From: Myxococcota bacterium
Lineage (GTDB): Bacteria > Myxococcota_A > UBA796 > JAJRTE01
Assembly (NCBI GenBank): GCA_024278455.1
Contig: JAJRTE010000285.1
Span: 1 to 35,550 of the forward strand
Direction: 5' to 3'
DNA length: 35,550 nucleotides
Shown: piece after piece, positions 6,896 to 15,579 of the stretch
How the letters are laid out: each line of letters begins with the position of its first letter
Numbering within the stretch: position 1 is the first letter of the stretch
Program-made: the position numbers and the translations under genes
The notes under the pieces: generated by a model
The model's input: only the letters and a program-made list of their open reading frames with translations
What the model was told of the DNA's origin: nothing
Databases searched by the model: none

Positions 6896-9268
6896 GTGAA
6901 GGGCAAGGACAAGCCTGACGGTGTGGAACTGGATCCCGGGGTCGACCCGGAGGCTCCCACCATGGCCGATCAACCTGGCGACGTGTCGTTTTTGTTGTCC
7001 CTCCAAGGAACGGTGGCCGGGTCGAGTGGCCAGGGAGCCACGGCGACAGACCCGCCGGGTCGAGAGCCGGGTCCCGCCGGGTTGGCCGAACCGCACACGT
7101 CCAAGGGAGCCCCCGGGCACGGACGGGCCACGGGGCGGGCACGAGGACGAAAAGGTGGCGGGCCGTCGAGCAGAAGAAAAGGCGACCCGGCCCGGCTCCC
7201 CGCAGCGACGATTGAACCGGGCACGCAACTCAGCCACTACCTTCTCCTCGACCAGATCGGCGCCGGGGGCATGGCCACCATCTACCGTGCTCGAGACACC
7301 AGGGACGGGCGTATCGTTGCCGTGAAGGCGTTACATGCTCACCAGGCGAAGACCCTGGCCGGCAAGCGGTTCCAGCGTGAGTATCGTGCGATTCGCCGTC
7401 TCGAGCACCCCAATATCGTGCAGGTGTTCGAATACGGAGTGGTGAACGATCAGCCCTTCATCGTGATGGAGTATGTCGAGGGTGAAGATCTCAAGGCTTA
7501 TCTCAAGAAACTGTGGAAGCTGCCGCCGGAGGAGCAGTGGACCAGGATCGAGGAACTCATCGTCCAGATATGCCTGGCCCTCGAGGAGGTTCACGGTCGC
7601 GGCATCATCCACCGGGACCTCAAGCCGTCGAACATCCTGCTGACCGGGGGAAACCAGGCCAAGTTGACAGATTTCGGGGTCGCCAAGCCAGAGGATGTCT
7701 CCGTCCAACTCACCCAGGCCGGCATGCTCGTCGGGACGGTCGCCTACCTGGCGCCCGAGGTGTTCGAGCAGGCCCCGCTGGATCACCGCATCGACCTGTA
7801 CGCCCTCGGCGTGATGCTCTACGTCATGTTGGCCCACAAGCTTCCCTTCTCGGGGAAGAACATTGCGGAAATCATGGAGAAGCACCTCGCCCACAAGGCG
7901 CCGCTTCCCCGCACGCTCAATCCTGGGGTCCCGGAGCACCTCGAACGGATCACCATGAAGCTCCTCGCCAAGGAGCCGGCCAGGAGATACCAGAGCGCGG
8001 CTTCCGTGCTCCGGGCCTTGCGAGCCGGACGGTCCTCAGGTCGTATCGAGGCACCGGTCGAACCTCGAGAACGTGACCTGTACTGGGTCCCCCGCCTGGT
8101 AGGGCGCTCCGGCGAACTGCAGGCCATCATGGACGTCGTCTCCCGGCTGCTCCGGGGCACTGGAGGCGTGCTTCTCGTCGAGGGCGCTGAAGGAACAGGG
8201 AAATCACGGCTCGTCGAAACCGGCCTCGCCGTGGCCCAGCCTCGAGGTATCGGGGTCTACTCGGGCGTCTGCCTCGAGGGTGCTCAGGCGTGGGGAGAAG
8301 GGTTGCGCGATATCGTGGCATCCGTGGCTGCCGAGGCGCAACGAACCCGCCTGTCACTGCCGGCACTCGATCGGCTCATGGCCTGGCGCGGCCGGGGAGA
8401 GGGTCCAGCACCGGCATCTCCACCCGGGGGGGGACACGAGCAACTTGCCGCCGATGTCGTGGAATTGTTCACTGAATTGACCCGAAAGAGTGCGCGGATC
8501 GCGTGGGTGGACGACGTGGACAGGGCGGATCCCGGGACCGTGGAAGCTCTGGGCCGGATGGCAGCGCAGGTAACTGGGAACGGCGCACCGTTGCTCCTGG
8601 TCCTGACCGCCGCGCAGGTCGAGTCGACGTTGCCCGGCACGCTTGCCGAACTCGTCGAAGGGCGTGTTCCCGGCGTCCCCGCGGAGCGGTTGAGGCTGAG
8701 TCCCCTCTACTACAGCGACGTAGTCGACCTGCTCGAATTCATGTACCCGTCCGATTCGCGCATCGGGGCGCTTGGCAAGCGGCTGTACGAGGAGACCCGT
8801 GGCAACGCCTTGCTCTTGGCCGACGTCCTCCGTTTCCTCGTCGTGAGAAGAAAGCTGGGGCGAAGGGTGGAGCACGGCAAGTGGCTCTGGACCATGGCTC
8901 TGAGCACCGACGAGATCGCCGGAGTCCTCGAGATCCCCAAAGGGCTCGGCGCAGTGCTGACAGAACGCATGCGCGTCTACCCCTCCCAGACCTGCACCTT
9001 GCTCAGACTTTTCGCGGCATGGGGGAGAGCTGTCTCGTTCAACGCGCTACAGCGGCTCACCTCCGCGTCGGAGGAGGCGCTTCTCGCCCACATCGAACGC
9101 CTGCTCGTGGATGGATGGCTCACCGAGGACTGGCAGGGCGCCGACGAGCGGTACCGGCTGGCCCATCCCGCCTATCGCCGAATCCTGCTCAACCAGCTTT
9201 CCGAAACCAGCCGTGCCAGGCTTCGAGCTTTCATCGATGACCGCATGGCGACGGGGCTACGGGCCTAG
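6896..9268 (+). CDS. Serine/threonine protein kinase fused to a STAND/AAA-type ATPase domain
   Basis: About 790 residues. Residues 1-110 are low-complexity, Pro/Gly/Arg-rich. A complete Hanks-type kinase domain spans 115-375: Gly-rich loop IGAGGMA (121-127), VAVK with Lys144, HRDLKPSN with catalytic Asp241, DFG 259-261 and APE. From about 400 comes an ATPase module of the predicted-ATPase type often fused to myxobacterial kinases and transcription regulators: Walker A EGAEGTGKS around 429-437, Walker B ARIAWVDDVD. The rest is a helical, winged-helix-like tail. There is no membrane segment, so it should be cytosolic. GTG 6896 has GGAG five bases upstream; ATG 6962 with GGAGG eight bases upstream is an alternative start. 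Both kinase and ATPase motifs are intact, unlike the degenerate AAA+ partner encoded just upstream. Substrates cannot be told from sequence. Confidence 0.9.
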   Translation: MKGKDKPDGVELDPGVDPEAPTMADQPGDVSFLLSLQGTVAGSSGQGATATDPPGREPGPAGLAEPHTSKGAPGHGRATGRARGRKGGGPSSRRKGDPARLPAATIEPGTQLSHYLLLDQIGAGGMATIYRARDTRDGRIVAVKALHAHQAKTLAGKRFQREYRAIRRLEHPNIVQVFEYGVVNDQPFIVMEYVEGEDLKAYLKKLWKLPPEEQWTRIEELIVQICLALEEVHGRGIIHRDLKPSNILLTGGNQAKLTDFGVAKPEDVSVQLTQAGMLVGTVAYLAPEVFEQAPLDHRIDLYALGVMLYVMLAHKLPFSGKNIAEIMEKHLAHKAPLPRTLNPGVPEHLERITMKLLAKEPARRYQSAASVLRALRAGRSSGRIEAPVEPRERDLYWVPRLVGRSGELQAIMDVVSRLLRGTGGVLLVEGAEGTGKSRLVETGLAVAQPRGIGVYSGVCLEGAQAWGEGLRDIVASVAAEAQRTRLSLPALDRLMAWRGRGEGPAPASPPGGGHEQLAADVVELFTELTRKSARIAWVDDVDRADPGTVEALGRMAAQVTGNGAPLLLVLTAAQVESTLPGTLAELVEGRVPGVPAERLRLSPLYYSDVVDLLEFMYPSDSRIGALGKRLYEETRGNALLLADVLRFLVVRRKLGRRVEHGKWLWTMALSTDEIAGVLEIPKGLGAVLTERMRVYPSQTCTLLRLFAAWGRAVSFNALQRLTSASEEALLAHIERLLVDGWLTEDWQGADERYRLAHPAYRRILLNQLSETSRARLRAFIDDRMATGLRA

Positions 9269-9367
9269 GAATACGGGGGGCGAGGCTCTTGAAGGCAATG
9301 GGCAAGAGAGTGAAGGCTCATGGCGTGGTGTCGGAAACCCACCGGAAGGGCGCTTTTCTTGGGGGAC

Positions 9368-10024
9368 CTATTCGAGCAACCCCAGCTCCGCCTCCGCCTC
9401 GGCGATACCCTTCACCTCGAACTTGATGCCCTTGAACTCCTGGGCCACGTCGAAGTCGCCGGTGGTAAAGGCGGCCGCGCCCGAACCGGTCTCGAGGTCG
9501 ATGACCCCGACAAACAGGCTGGAGAGGTCGAGTTCGCCCGTTTCAGGGATGAGGAAGCCCGAAAGCGAGAACTGGCGCCCCTGGCCGTCGAGGTCCGCGA
9601 ACGTGCCGCTGACCATGTTGCCTTTCGGCAAGCTCTTGGCCAGCGCCATCTGGTCCGGCAGGTCCACCATCTTCTCGTTGATGGCTTCCACCGCAGCGGC
9701 CAGGGCGTTCTCCAACCCCATGACTATCCGGGCTTCGAGTTGGGCCGGAAAGCCCATTTTCTCCATGAATGCACGGGCTTGGTCCAGGATGAACTCCACT
9801 TCGCTCATCGGCACCTGCTCGTTCTCCAGCGTGATGTCCAGGCTGACGGGGATGACGACCGTGGAGTACTTCTGCGGAGTGACGAAGATCTGCAGATCGA
9901 CGCTGATCGCGGTGTGGTTGAGGTCATACTTGCCCTGGTATTCGTCGACGGTCTGTCCCAAGGCAGCCTGGCCTGCCCCGAGGCAGGCGAGAAGAACCAA
10001 AGATACCATATCATGCAGTTTCAT
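9368..10024 (-). CDS. Secreted protein of unknown function
   Basis: 218 residues. Start at 10024 chosen because it begins a clear signal peptide (MKLHDMVSLVLLACLGAGQA, then ALGQ with likely cleavage after it) and has GAGG five bases upstream. No lipobox Cys is present, so the mature protein should be periplasmic or secreted. The mature part mixes beta-rich segments (VDLQIFVTP, STVVIPVSLDITL) with a central helical stretch and ends with acidic sequence. I do not recognise a family. It lies 152 bases downstream of pmbA on the same strand and could be read with tldD-pmbA, but no promoter or coupling signal decides this. It converges on the kinase gene, whose stop is 99 bases away; no clear terminator hairpin with a T-run is seen between them. 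Confidence 0.7.
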   Translation of the reverse strand: MKLHDMVSLVLLACLGAGQAALGQTVDEYQGKYDLNHTAISVDLQIFVTPQKYSTVVIPVSLDITLENEQVPMSEVEFILDQARAFMEKMGFPAQLEARIVMGLENALAAAVEAINEKMVDLPDQMALAKSLPKGNMVSGTFADLDGQGRQFSLSGFLIPETGELDLSSLFVGVIDLETGSGAAAFTTGDFDVAQEFKGIKFEVKGIAEAEAELGLLE

Positions 10025-10176
10025 GATTGCCTCACTTCCCATGGTTGAGTAGACGTTCAAGAAGACCGAACGTCACCCGCCGTCGTGCGCGGCATGCGCG
10101 GAACTCGGGGCGTCGTTCACCTACCTGTTCCATTCGGTCGCCTGCGAACGGCAACTTAGGCAAATCAGGACAGGTT

Positions 10177-11523
10177 TCAGCGCCCGCTGATGACGATGTC
10201 GGAGACAAGCAAGGTTGGGGAGGCCAGGGGACCTCTGAATTCCAGGTCGGAGCCCACGACGGCAATACGTTGAAGCATGTCGAGGACGTTTCCTGCGATG
10301 GTGACCTCCTGAATCGGGTGGGTCAATTCTCCGTTTTCGATCCAGACTCCTTCGGCCCCGCGCGAGTAGTCACCGTTGGCCAGGTTGGTTCCCACCCAGT
10401 AGAGTTTCGTCACAAACATGCCGCGCGACACCGACCTGATGATCTCTTCCGGGGGCGTGGTCCCCGCCTCCAGGTAAAGGTTGGTCGGACCCACGACCGG
10501 GGCGGCATCGAAGCGTCGCGCTGCATTTCCCGTGCAGTCCAGGCCGAGTTTGATCGCGGTGAACGTATCGCACAGATAACTGGACAGTATGCCTCCGCGA
10601 ATGACATCTGTGCGGCGCGCACCTACCCCCTCGCCGTCGAACGGCCTCGAGCCCAAGCCGGCCACCATGGTGGCATCATCGACGAGGTGGATGAGCGGGT
10701 TGCCTACCCGCTCGCCGAGCCTGCCTACCATGAACGAGTTGTGCCGGAGTATGGCCATGCCGTTCAACGCCTCGAACAGGATTCTCAGGAGATCCTCACC
10801 CACGATCGGGTCGAACACGATCGGGACGGCCTGCGTGGAAACCGGACGGCCCCCCAACTTCCTCAGCACCCTGCTCGCCGCCTTCCGGCCAATCACTTCG
10901 GCCGGCTCCAGCCGGCCGAGAGAACGTGCGGAACTCGACCAGGAATCGGTCTGCTTGACACCGTTCTGTTCCGCAACCAGCGACACGCCCATGCCAACCT
11001 GCGTGTGGTCGTACTGCCCGACAAAGCCGGCCGAGTTGGCGAGTGTCACCCGCTCGACCGAGTCCCGCCACCAGGCACCGTTGGAATTGTTTATCCTGCC
11101 GTCTACCGCGCGACCCGCCGCTTCCATCTCGTGAAGCTGTGCAGTCTTCTCCTCTATCGGAAAGGAATGGAGCAAATCGTCGTGAATGGCTAGCGGGGCT
11201 GCGTAGGGCGCCAGGAGGCGGGCGTCGGGAAGGCAGTTGCCAGGATCGCTGTCGGTTATCGCGGCAAGCCGCATGGCCTCGTCCAGCAGCCGGTCCAGGG
11301 AGGCGCGGGACAGGTCGGTCGAATGGACCAGTGCTGTCGCACCCTTTCGGAACACGCGAAGTCCCACCCCCTCGGAACTGGACTCCTGGAGTGTTTCCAC
11401 CGTTCCCATGCGGGCATCGATGGCGCACTTGCGCAACTGGACGAGGTAGGCGTCGGCACCATCGGCACCCCGGCGCAACGCCCTTCGAACCAGGTCTTCA
11501 CTGAAATCCCGGTAGTCCTTCAT
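10177..11523 (-). CDS. pmbA: PmbA/TldE-family metalloprotease-like subunit
   Basis: 448 residues, full length for PmbA/TldE. Typical blocks are visible: SSSEGVGLRVFRKG near the start, a central region before SRVLRKLGGRPVSTQAVPIV, and the C-terminal GAEGVWIENGELTHPIQEVTIAGN. PmbA lacks the zinc motif and pairs with TldD to make a heterodimeric protease that degrades unfolded or short peptides; in some bacteria the pair matures microcin-like peptides or clears antitoxins. The start at 11523 follows AAGGGA. It begins 10 bases after the tldD stop, so the two genes are one transcription unit. No precursor-peptide gene is seen nearby. Confidence 0.92.
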   Translation of the reverse strand: MKDYRDFSEDLVRRALRRGADGADAYLVQLRKCAIDARMGTVETLQESSSEGVGLRVFRKGATALVHSTDLSRASLDRLLDEAMRLAAITDSDPGNCLPDARLLAPYAAPLAIHDDLLHSFPIEEKTAQLHEMEAAGRAVDGRINNSNGAWWRDSVERVTLANSAGFVGQYDHTQVGMGVSLVAEQNGVKQTDSWSSSARSLGRLEPAEVIGRKAASRVLRKLGGRPVSTQAVPIVFDPIVGEDLLRILFEALNGMAILRHNSFMVGRLGERVGNPLIHLVDDATMVAGLGSRPFDGEGVGARRTDVIRGGILSSYLCDTFTAIKLGLDCTGNAARRFDAAPVVGPTNLYLEAGTTPPEEIIRSVSRGMFVTKLYWVGTNLANGDYSRGAEGVWIENGELTHPIQEVTIAGNVLDMLQRIAVVGSDLEFRGPLASPTLLVSDIVISGR

Positions 11524-11533
11524 GGGTTCCCTT

Positions 11534-12961
11534 CTAGTGCCCGGTTCCTCCCACCGTCATCTGGGAAATCTTGATCGTGGGCATACCCACACCCACGGGA
11601 ACGCGCTGATCCTGCTTGCCGCAGGTCCACACGCCGTCAGAGAACTGGAGGTCGTTCCCGACCATGGTCACGCGCGTCATGATCTGGGGGCCGTTCCCGA
11701 TGAGGCTGATGTTTTTCAGGGGGGCCACGATGTGCCCTCGCTCGATGAGGTAGGACTCGTTCACCGAGAAGACGAAGTCGCCCTTGGTGATATCGACCTC
11801 GCCCCCGCCGAAACGCTTGGCGTAGATGCCCCGCTGCACGCTGGCGATGATCTCTTCTCGAGTGTGCGAGCCTGGCAGCATGTAGGTGTTGGTCATCCGG
11901 GGCAGGGGCATGTGGCGGTAGCTCTCCCGCCGTCCATTGCCGGTCGGAGCCGCGCCGGTTTGCCTGGCGCTGAGGCGATCGTGCATATAACCCCGGAGCC
12001 TGCCGTTGTCGATCAACACGTTTTCGCGTGGAAGCGTGCCCTCGTCATCGATGTTGATCGAACCGCGCATCTGGGGGAACAGACCGGAATCGACGATGGT
12101 GCAGAGGGGAGAGGCGACCATGTCACCGATTCGGCCCGAGTAGTTGGAGAGGGATTTTCGGTTGAAATCGGCCTCGAGACCGTGACCGACCGCCTCGTGA
12201 AGCAGGATGCCGCTGTCTGCGGAGCCGAGCACGACTTCCTGGGGACCGGCCGGGGCCTCGCGGGCGTCCAGCAGCAGGACGGCCAGCCGGGCGCTCTCCT
12301 GGCCGTGTTTCTCAGGGGGGTGGGTATCGAAGTACTCCAGGCCCAGGCGCCCACCTCCTCCATAGTACCCGGATTGGCGGCTGTTAGAGGCCTCGGCCAC
12401 GGCGGCCACGTCGACTCTGACCATCGGCTGCACGTCGCGCCAGAAGCATCCCTCGGAATTGGCGAACATCAGGTATCTTACGTGGTCAGTAAGGTGGGCG
12501 GTGACCTTGGAAATCCGGGGGTCGTATCCCCGGGCTCCGGCGTCGGCACGCGCGAGCAGGGAGAGTTTGCCGGTCACGTCGCAATCGACCGACACTTTGG
12601 CCACGGGATAGCGGTTGGGAAAAGTCCTGGGGGAGACATCGACCGTGAGGGATCGACCGGTTCCCCGAACGATGGCTGCCGCTGCCCGGGCTGCCTGGCG
12701 CATCTCCTCGTTGGAAAAGCCGTCGGAGAAGGCGTAGCCTACCTGTTCGCCGCGGACGACCCGCACGCCCACGCCGCACGCTATCCCCTTGCTTGCATTG
12801 ACGACCTGCTGTTCCTCGTAGCGTATCATCGAGTCGACCCGGTACTCGAAGTACAGGTCGGCGTATTCTCCGCCGGTAGACAACGCACAGGCCAGGATCC
12901 TCTCTATCTGTCGTTCATCGACAGGAAAGAAGTCCTCCCAGGCGATGTCGCTTTTCTCCAT
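11534..12961 (-). CDS. tldD: TldD-family zinc metalloprotease
   Basis: 475 residues, the usual TldD length. The HExxxH zinc motif is HEAVGH at residues 255-260, followed by GLEAD. The C-terminal metal-ligand Cys lies in VWTCGKQDQRVPVGVG, and the protein ends ISQMTVGGTG, as in the family. It is the catalytic partner of the PmbA-type protein encoded 10 bases downstream. The start at 12961 has GGAGG five bases upstream; the frame stays open to 13555 but that part overlaps the divergent gene and looks non-coding. I found no strong promoter between this gene and the oxidase gene. Confidence 0.93.
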   Translation of the reverse strand: MEKSDIAWEDFFPVDERQIERILACALSTGGEYADLYFEYRVDSMIRYEEQQVVNASKGIACGVGVRVVRGEQVGYAFSDGFSNEEMRQAARAAAAIVRGTGRSLTVDVSPRTFPNRYPVAKVSVDCDVTGKLSLLARADAGARGYDPRISKVTAHLTDHVRYLMFANSEGCFWRDVQPMVRVDVAAVAEASNSRQSGYYGGGGRLGLEYFDTHPPEKHGQESARLAVLLLDAREAPAGPQEVVLGSADSGILLHEAVGHGLEADFNRKSLSNYSGRIGDMVASPLCTIVDSGLFPQMRGSINIDDEGTLPRENVLIDNGRLRGYMHDRLSARQTGAAPTGNGRRESYRHMPLPRMTNTYMLPGSHTREEIIASVQRGIYAKRFGGGEVDITKGDFVFSVNESYLIERGHIVAPLKNISLIGNGPQIMTRVTMVGNDLQFSDGVWTCGKQDQRVPVGVGMPTIKISQMTVGGTGH

Positions 12962-13153
12962 TCCAGCCTCCACGGGCAGTTCCGGCTCAGGTCCCGGGAT
13001 TCGAGTCTCCCTGTATCGGTTCCTATAACATGGTTTGGAAATCGCGGGCGTGGAAAAAATCTCCTCGAGGGTCCAGAGTCCGGGTAAGATGCCGGGTGCC
13101 TCTGGCAGAAGGGCTCTCCCAGTGCCCGAAACCGCCGGGCGGGGTTGTACACA

Positions 13154-14284
13154 ATGGATGTCGATACGACCATCATCGGTGCGGGCGTGGTGGGATTGGC
13201 CATCGCCGCAGAACTCGCTTCCCGCGGCGTTTCCACCGTCGTGCTGGAGCGTCATGCGCGCTTTGGTCAGGAAGCCAGCAGTCACAACAGCGAGGTACTC
13301 CACGCCGGACTCTACTACCCGGCCGGCTCTCTCAAGGCCAGGCTGTGCGTGGAGGGCGCTCGCATTCTCCGGAGATTGGGGGCCGAAGGCCGGGTGCCTG
13401 TCCAGCTCATCGGCAAGCTCGTCGCCGGGGATCGCCACCAGCGAGAGATCCTCGAGGCGCTCCATGCGAGGGCCTCGGCCAACGGGGTCGAGGGGCTGCG
13501 CCTGCTGGCGCGCCGCGACATCGAGCGACTCGAGCCCAACCTGGCTTCCACGCACGCCCTGTTATCCCCCGGTACCGGGATACTGGATTCCCACGCCCTG
13601 ATGCGATACTACCTGGCTCGAGCCGCCAGCGGGGGGGGCGACGTGGCGTATCGTACCGAGTTGGTCGGTGTGGAACCCATTCGGGGCGGGTACCGGCTCG
13701 ACACTCGAGGCCCCGATGGCTCCTTGTTTCGACTGGAGTCGGCTCGAGTCGTCAATGCGGCCGGGGTCGCGGCCCATCGTGTGGCGGCCCTGGCCGGGAT
13801 CGACATCGACGCGGCCGGGTATCGTATCCATCCTTGCAAGGGCGACTACTTCTCCACTCGCCCCGCCTGCTGGAACCTGGTGTCCCGGCTGGTCTATCCG
13901 GCGCCTTCCCCGGGGTCGGCGGGGTTGGGCATCCACGTCACCCTGGACATGGCGGGCCGGATGCGCCTTGGCCCAGACGCGACCTACGTCGACGATCGGG
14001 AGCCTTTTGCGCTGATGGCGGATCCATCCAAGCGGGCACGGTTCGCCAAGGCTGTCCGGCGCTACCTGCCGGGGATCGTGGAGGATGACCTGGCGCCAGA
14101 ATTCGCCGGGATCCGTCCCAAGCTCCAGGGTCCTGGGGAAACGTTCCGTGATTTCGTTATTGCCGAGGAGACGGCTCGGGGCCTTCCCGGCTGGTTCAAC
14201 CTCGTCGGCATCGAGTCTCCCGGCTTGACCGCTTCGCCAGCCATCGCTCGAGAAGTGGCCCGGCTCATGGCAGGGCCTGCATGA
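13154..14284 (+). CDS. FAD-dependent oxidoreductase, L-2-hydroxyglutarate oxidase-like
   Basis: 376 residues. The N-terminal Rossmann motif GAGVVGLAIAAEL binds FAD, followed by the acidic end of strand 2 (VVLERH). The segments EASSHNSEVLHAGLYYPAGS, KGDYF, and near the end FRDFVIAEE and LVGIESPGLTASPAIA are typical of the LhgO/L2HGDH branch of DAO-type oxidases, which oxidise L-2-hydroxyglutarate to 2-oxoglutarate and pass electrons to the membrane quinone pool. Glycerol-3-phosphate dehydrogenase-like paralogues are the main alternative. ATG 13154 is preferred; a TTG three codons earlier is in frame. Its last 20 bases overlap the convergent hydrolase gene, so both stop codons lie inside the neighbour. 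Confidence 0.85.
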   Translation: MDVDTTIIGAGVVGLAIAAELASRGVSTVVLERHARFGQEASSHNSEVLHAGLYYPAGSLKARLCVEGARILRRLGAEGRVPVQLIGKLVAGDRHQREILEALHARASANGVEGLRLLARRDIERLEPNLASTHALLSPGTGILDSHALMRYYLARAASGGGDVAYRTELVGVEPIRGGYRLDTRGPDGSLFRLESARVVNAAGVAAHRVAALAGIDIDAAGYRIHPCKGDYFSTRPACWNLVSRLVYPAPSPGSAGLGIHVTLDMAGRMRLGPDATYVDDREPFALMADPSKRARFAKAVRRYLPGIVEDDLAPEFAGIRPKLQGPGETFRDFVIAEETARGLPGWFNLVGIESPGLTASPAIAREVARLMAGPA

Positions 14285-15083
14285 ACGCTTCCAGGTGTCG
14301 CACCAACTCCTCGGGATGGAGAAAGAAGTGGAAATTGTCAGGGGCGACGATGAGCCGCGAGCGTGGCAAGACGGCGTGCAACTGCTCCGCCGATGTCCTG
14401 GGATGGATGGGATCGTCGGGTTCGGCGACGAGAAGCACCGGTATGTCGAGCGCCTCGAGGCGCTGCAACCAGGACGCATCGAGACCGGGGAGACCGGTAA
14501 CGGCTCGGGTCGCTGCGCGCATGGCTTCGAGACGTTGCCTCATCATCGCCTGGCGTAGGGCGTCGAGCCGCTCTTGCGACGCCCCATCGCTTGAGAGCAC
14601 GGGATTGGCTGCCATGAGTAGGCCGGTGACGCCCGCCATGCCGTGGTGTGCAAGCAACCCGTCGATCGCGCGGCCGATTCGGTGGATGCGGCGCACATCG
14701 CGCCCGACAGCGCTCGGCTGGTACAGAAACAGGCAAAGCGCTTTCTCCGGGTGTTCGAGCGCGAGGGTCAGCGCGGTGATCCCCCCCATGGAGCCGCCGG
14801 CCAGGATGGCTCGGGACATGTCGACGTGGGCCATCAGTCCCTCTAGGTCTGCTGCCAGTTCTGCCCAGGCGAACTCGGTGTCCGTCCCGGTGCAGGTCGT
14901 CCGGCCGTGGCCTCGAGCATCGAAGGTCAGGAGTCGATAGTTCCGGGCGAGGAGGTGGGGAAGGCCCCAGAAGGTCCGGTCCGACCTCGAGTCCAGGTAC
15001 AGTCCATGGCACCAGACCATTTCCGGTCCGGTCCCCTCGAGGGCGTAGAACTGCTGGATACCGCGATGGCGAAGCGTCGGCAT
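14265..15083 (-). CDS. Alpha/beta-hydrolase fold enzyme
   Basis: 272 residues. The nucleophile elbow is AGGSMGG with Ser98. The oxyanion-side motif VWCHG is at 23-27, and LLTFDARGHGRT is the usual strand-4 block. The acid is in VAEPDDPIHP and the catalytic His probably in DNFHFFLHPE. There is no signal peptide, so it should be cytosolic. The start at 15083 has AGG six bases upstream; an extension to 15362 would run over the promoter on the other strand and is rejected. Substrate cannot be predicted: family members include esterases, lactonases and C-C hydrolases. It converges with, and overlaps by 20 bases, the oxidase gene. Confidence 0.88.
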   Translation of the reverse strand: MPTLRHRGIQQFYALEGTGPEMVWCHGLYLDSRSDRTFWGLPHLLARNYRLLTFDARGHGRTTCTGTDTEFAWAELAADLEGLMAHVDMSRAILAGGSMGGITALTLALEHPEKALCLFLYQPSAVGRDVRRIHRIGRAIDGLLAHHGMAGVTGLLMAANPVLSSDGASQERLDALRQAMMRQRLEAMRAATRAVTGLPGLDASWLQRLEALDIPVLLVAEPDDPIHPRTSAEQLHAVLPRSRLIVAPDNFHFFLHPEELVRHLEAFMQALP

Positions 15084-15213
15084 GTCACACCTGTTCGGGC
15101 AGTTGCGGTTGCGCCTGGCGGGTCCCGGGTGCCTCGGTGCGCGATCCTGTGCGCGGAACGGGCCGGGCCGTGGGCCAGCGACCGGGAGCGTGGCCAGGAG
15201 TTGGCAATTGTTG

Positions 15214-15242
15214 TTTACACGGAAAGTGGAGGGCTGTATAGT
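15214..15242 (+). promoter_or_regulatory. Strong sigma-70 promoter of the small-peptide / tandem-HU region
   Basis: The -35 is TTTACA (15214-15219), the spacer exactly 17 bases and the -10 TATAGT (15237-15242). It gives a leader of about 80 bases to the peptide start at 15328. Confidence 0.75.
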
Positions 15243-15327
15243 CCCTGTTCTGGAGGGAGGGCCGTCGCGCACGCCCTTCTTCCGTGACATGGCCATGGCG
15301 TGGATGAGTGCGCGAGGAGGGCGTGAC

Positions 15328-15438
15328 ATGCCGGAAGACAAGGGGAAGAAGGACGCATCCAAGAAGAAGGCGAAACCCGCTCCGGCTCAACCGCAGCCGG
15401 TACCGCCGAGCAAGACGCCCGGGGGCGAGAAGATCTGA
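15328..15438 (+). CDS. 36-residue Lys/Pro-rich small protein
   Basis: A short frame starting MPEDKGKKDASKKKAKP and ending in a Pro/Gln-rich tail before GGEKI. Roughly a quarter of residues are Lys and another quarter Pro; there is no hydrophobic segment, so it should be a disordered, basic, cytosolic peptide. The case for a real gene is its setting: a near-consensus promoter at 15214-15242 and the Shine-Dalgarno GAGGAGG seven bases before the ATG. The next gene encodes a tandem HU-like protein, so a nucleic-acid-binding role is tempting, but nothing in the peptide proves it. Confidence 0.6.
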   Translation: MPEDKGKKDASKKKAKPAPAQPQPVPPSKTPGGEKI

Positions 15439-15579
15439 ACCGGTCCGGGCGACGAGGGGGCCGCCGTCCGATGGGCACGGCGCGCAACCGGTCAGGCTGA
15501 GCCTCTGGCGACCTTGGGCCCGGTGGCGGGGTGTCGAGGTGCCACGTCCCGGTGGTCCGGACCTCGGCCAGGGTGGCAG

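Noticed and set aside
10177..12961. A RiPP or microcin cluster around tldD-pmbA
   Set aside because: No precursor peptide, YcaO, exporter or immunity gene is nearby; the pair is better read as the housekeeping protease.
11522..13087. A 521-codon plus-strand frame
   Set aside because: Antisense to tldD, which has an intact zinc motif, ribosome-binding site and operon partner.
12962..13153. Promoters for tldD and the divergent oxidase
   Set aside because: TATAAC- and GATACA-like words exist, but no -35 box at 16-18 bases matches well enough to call.
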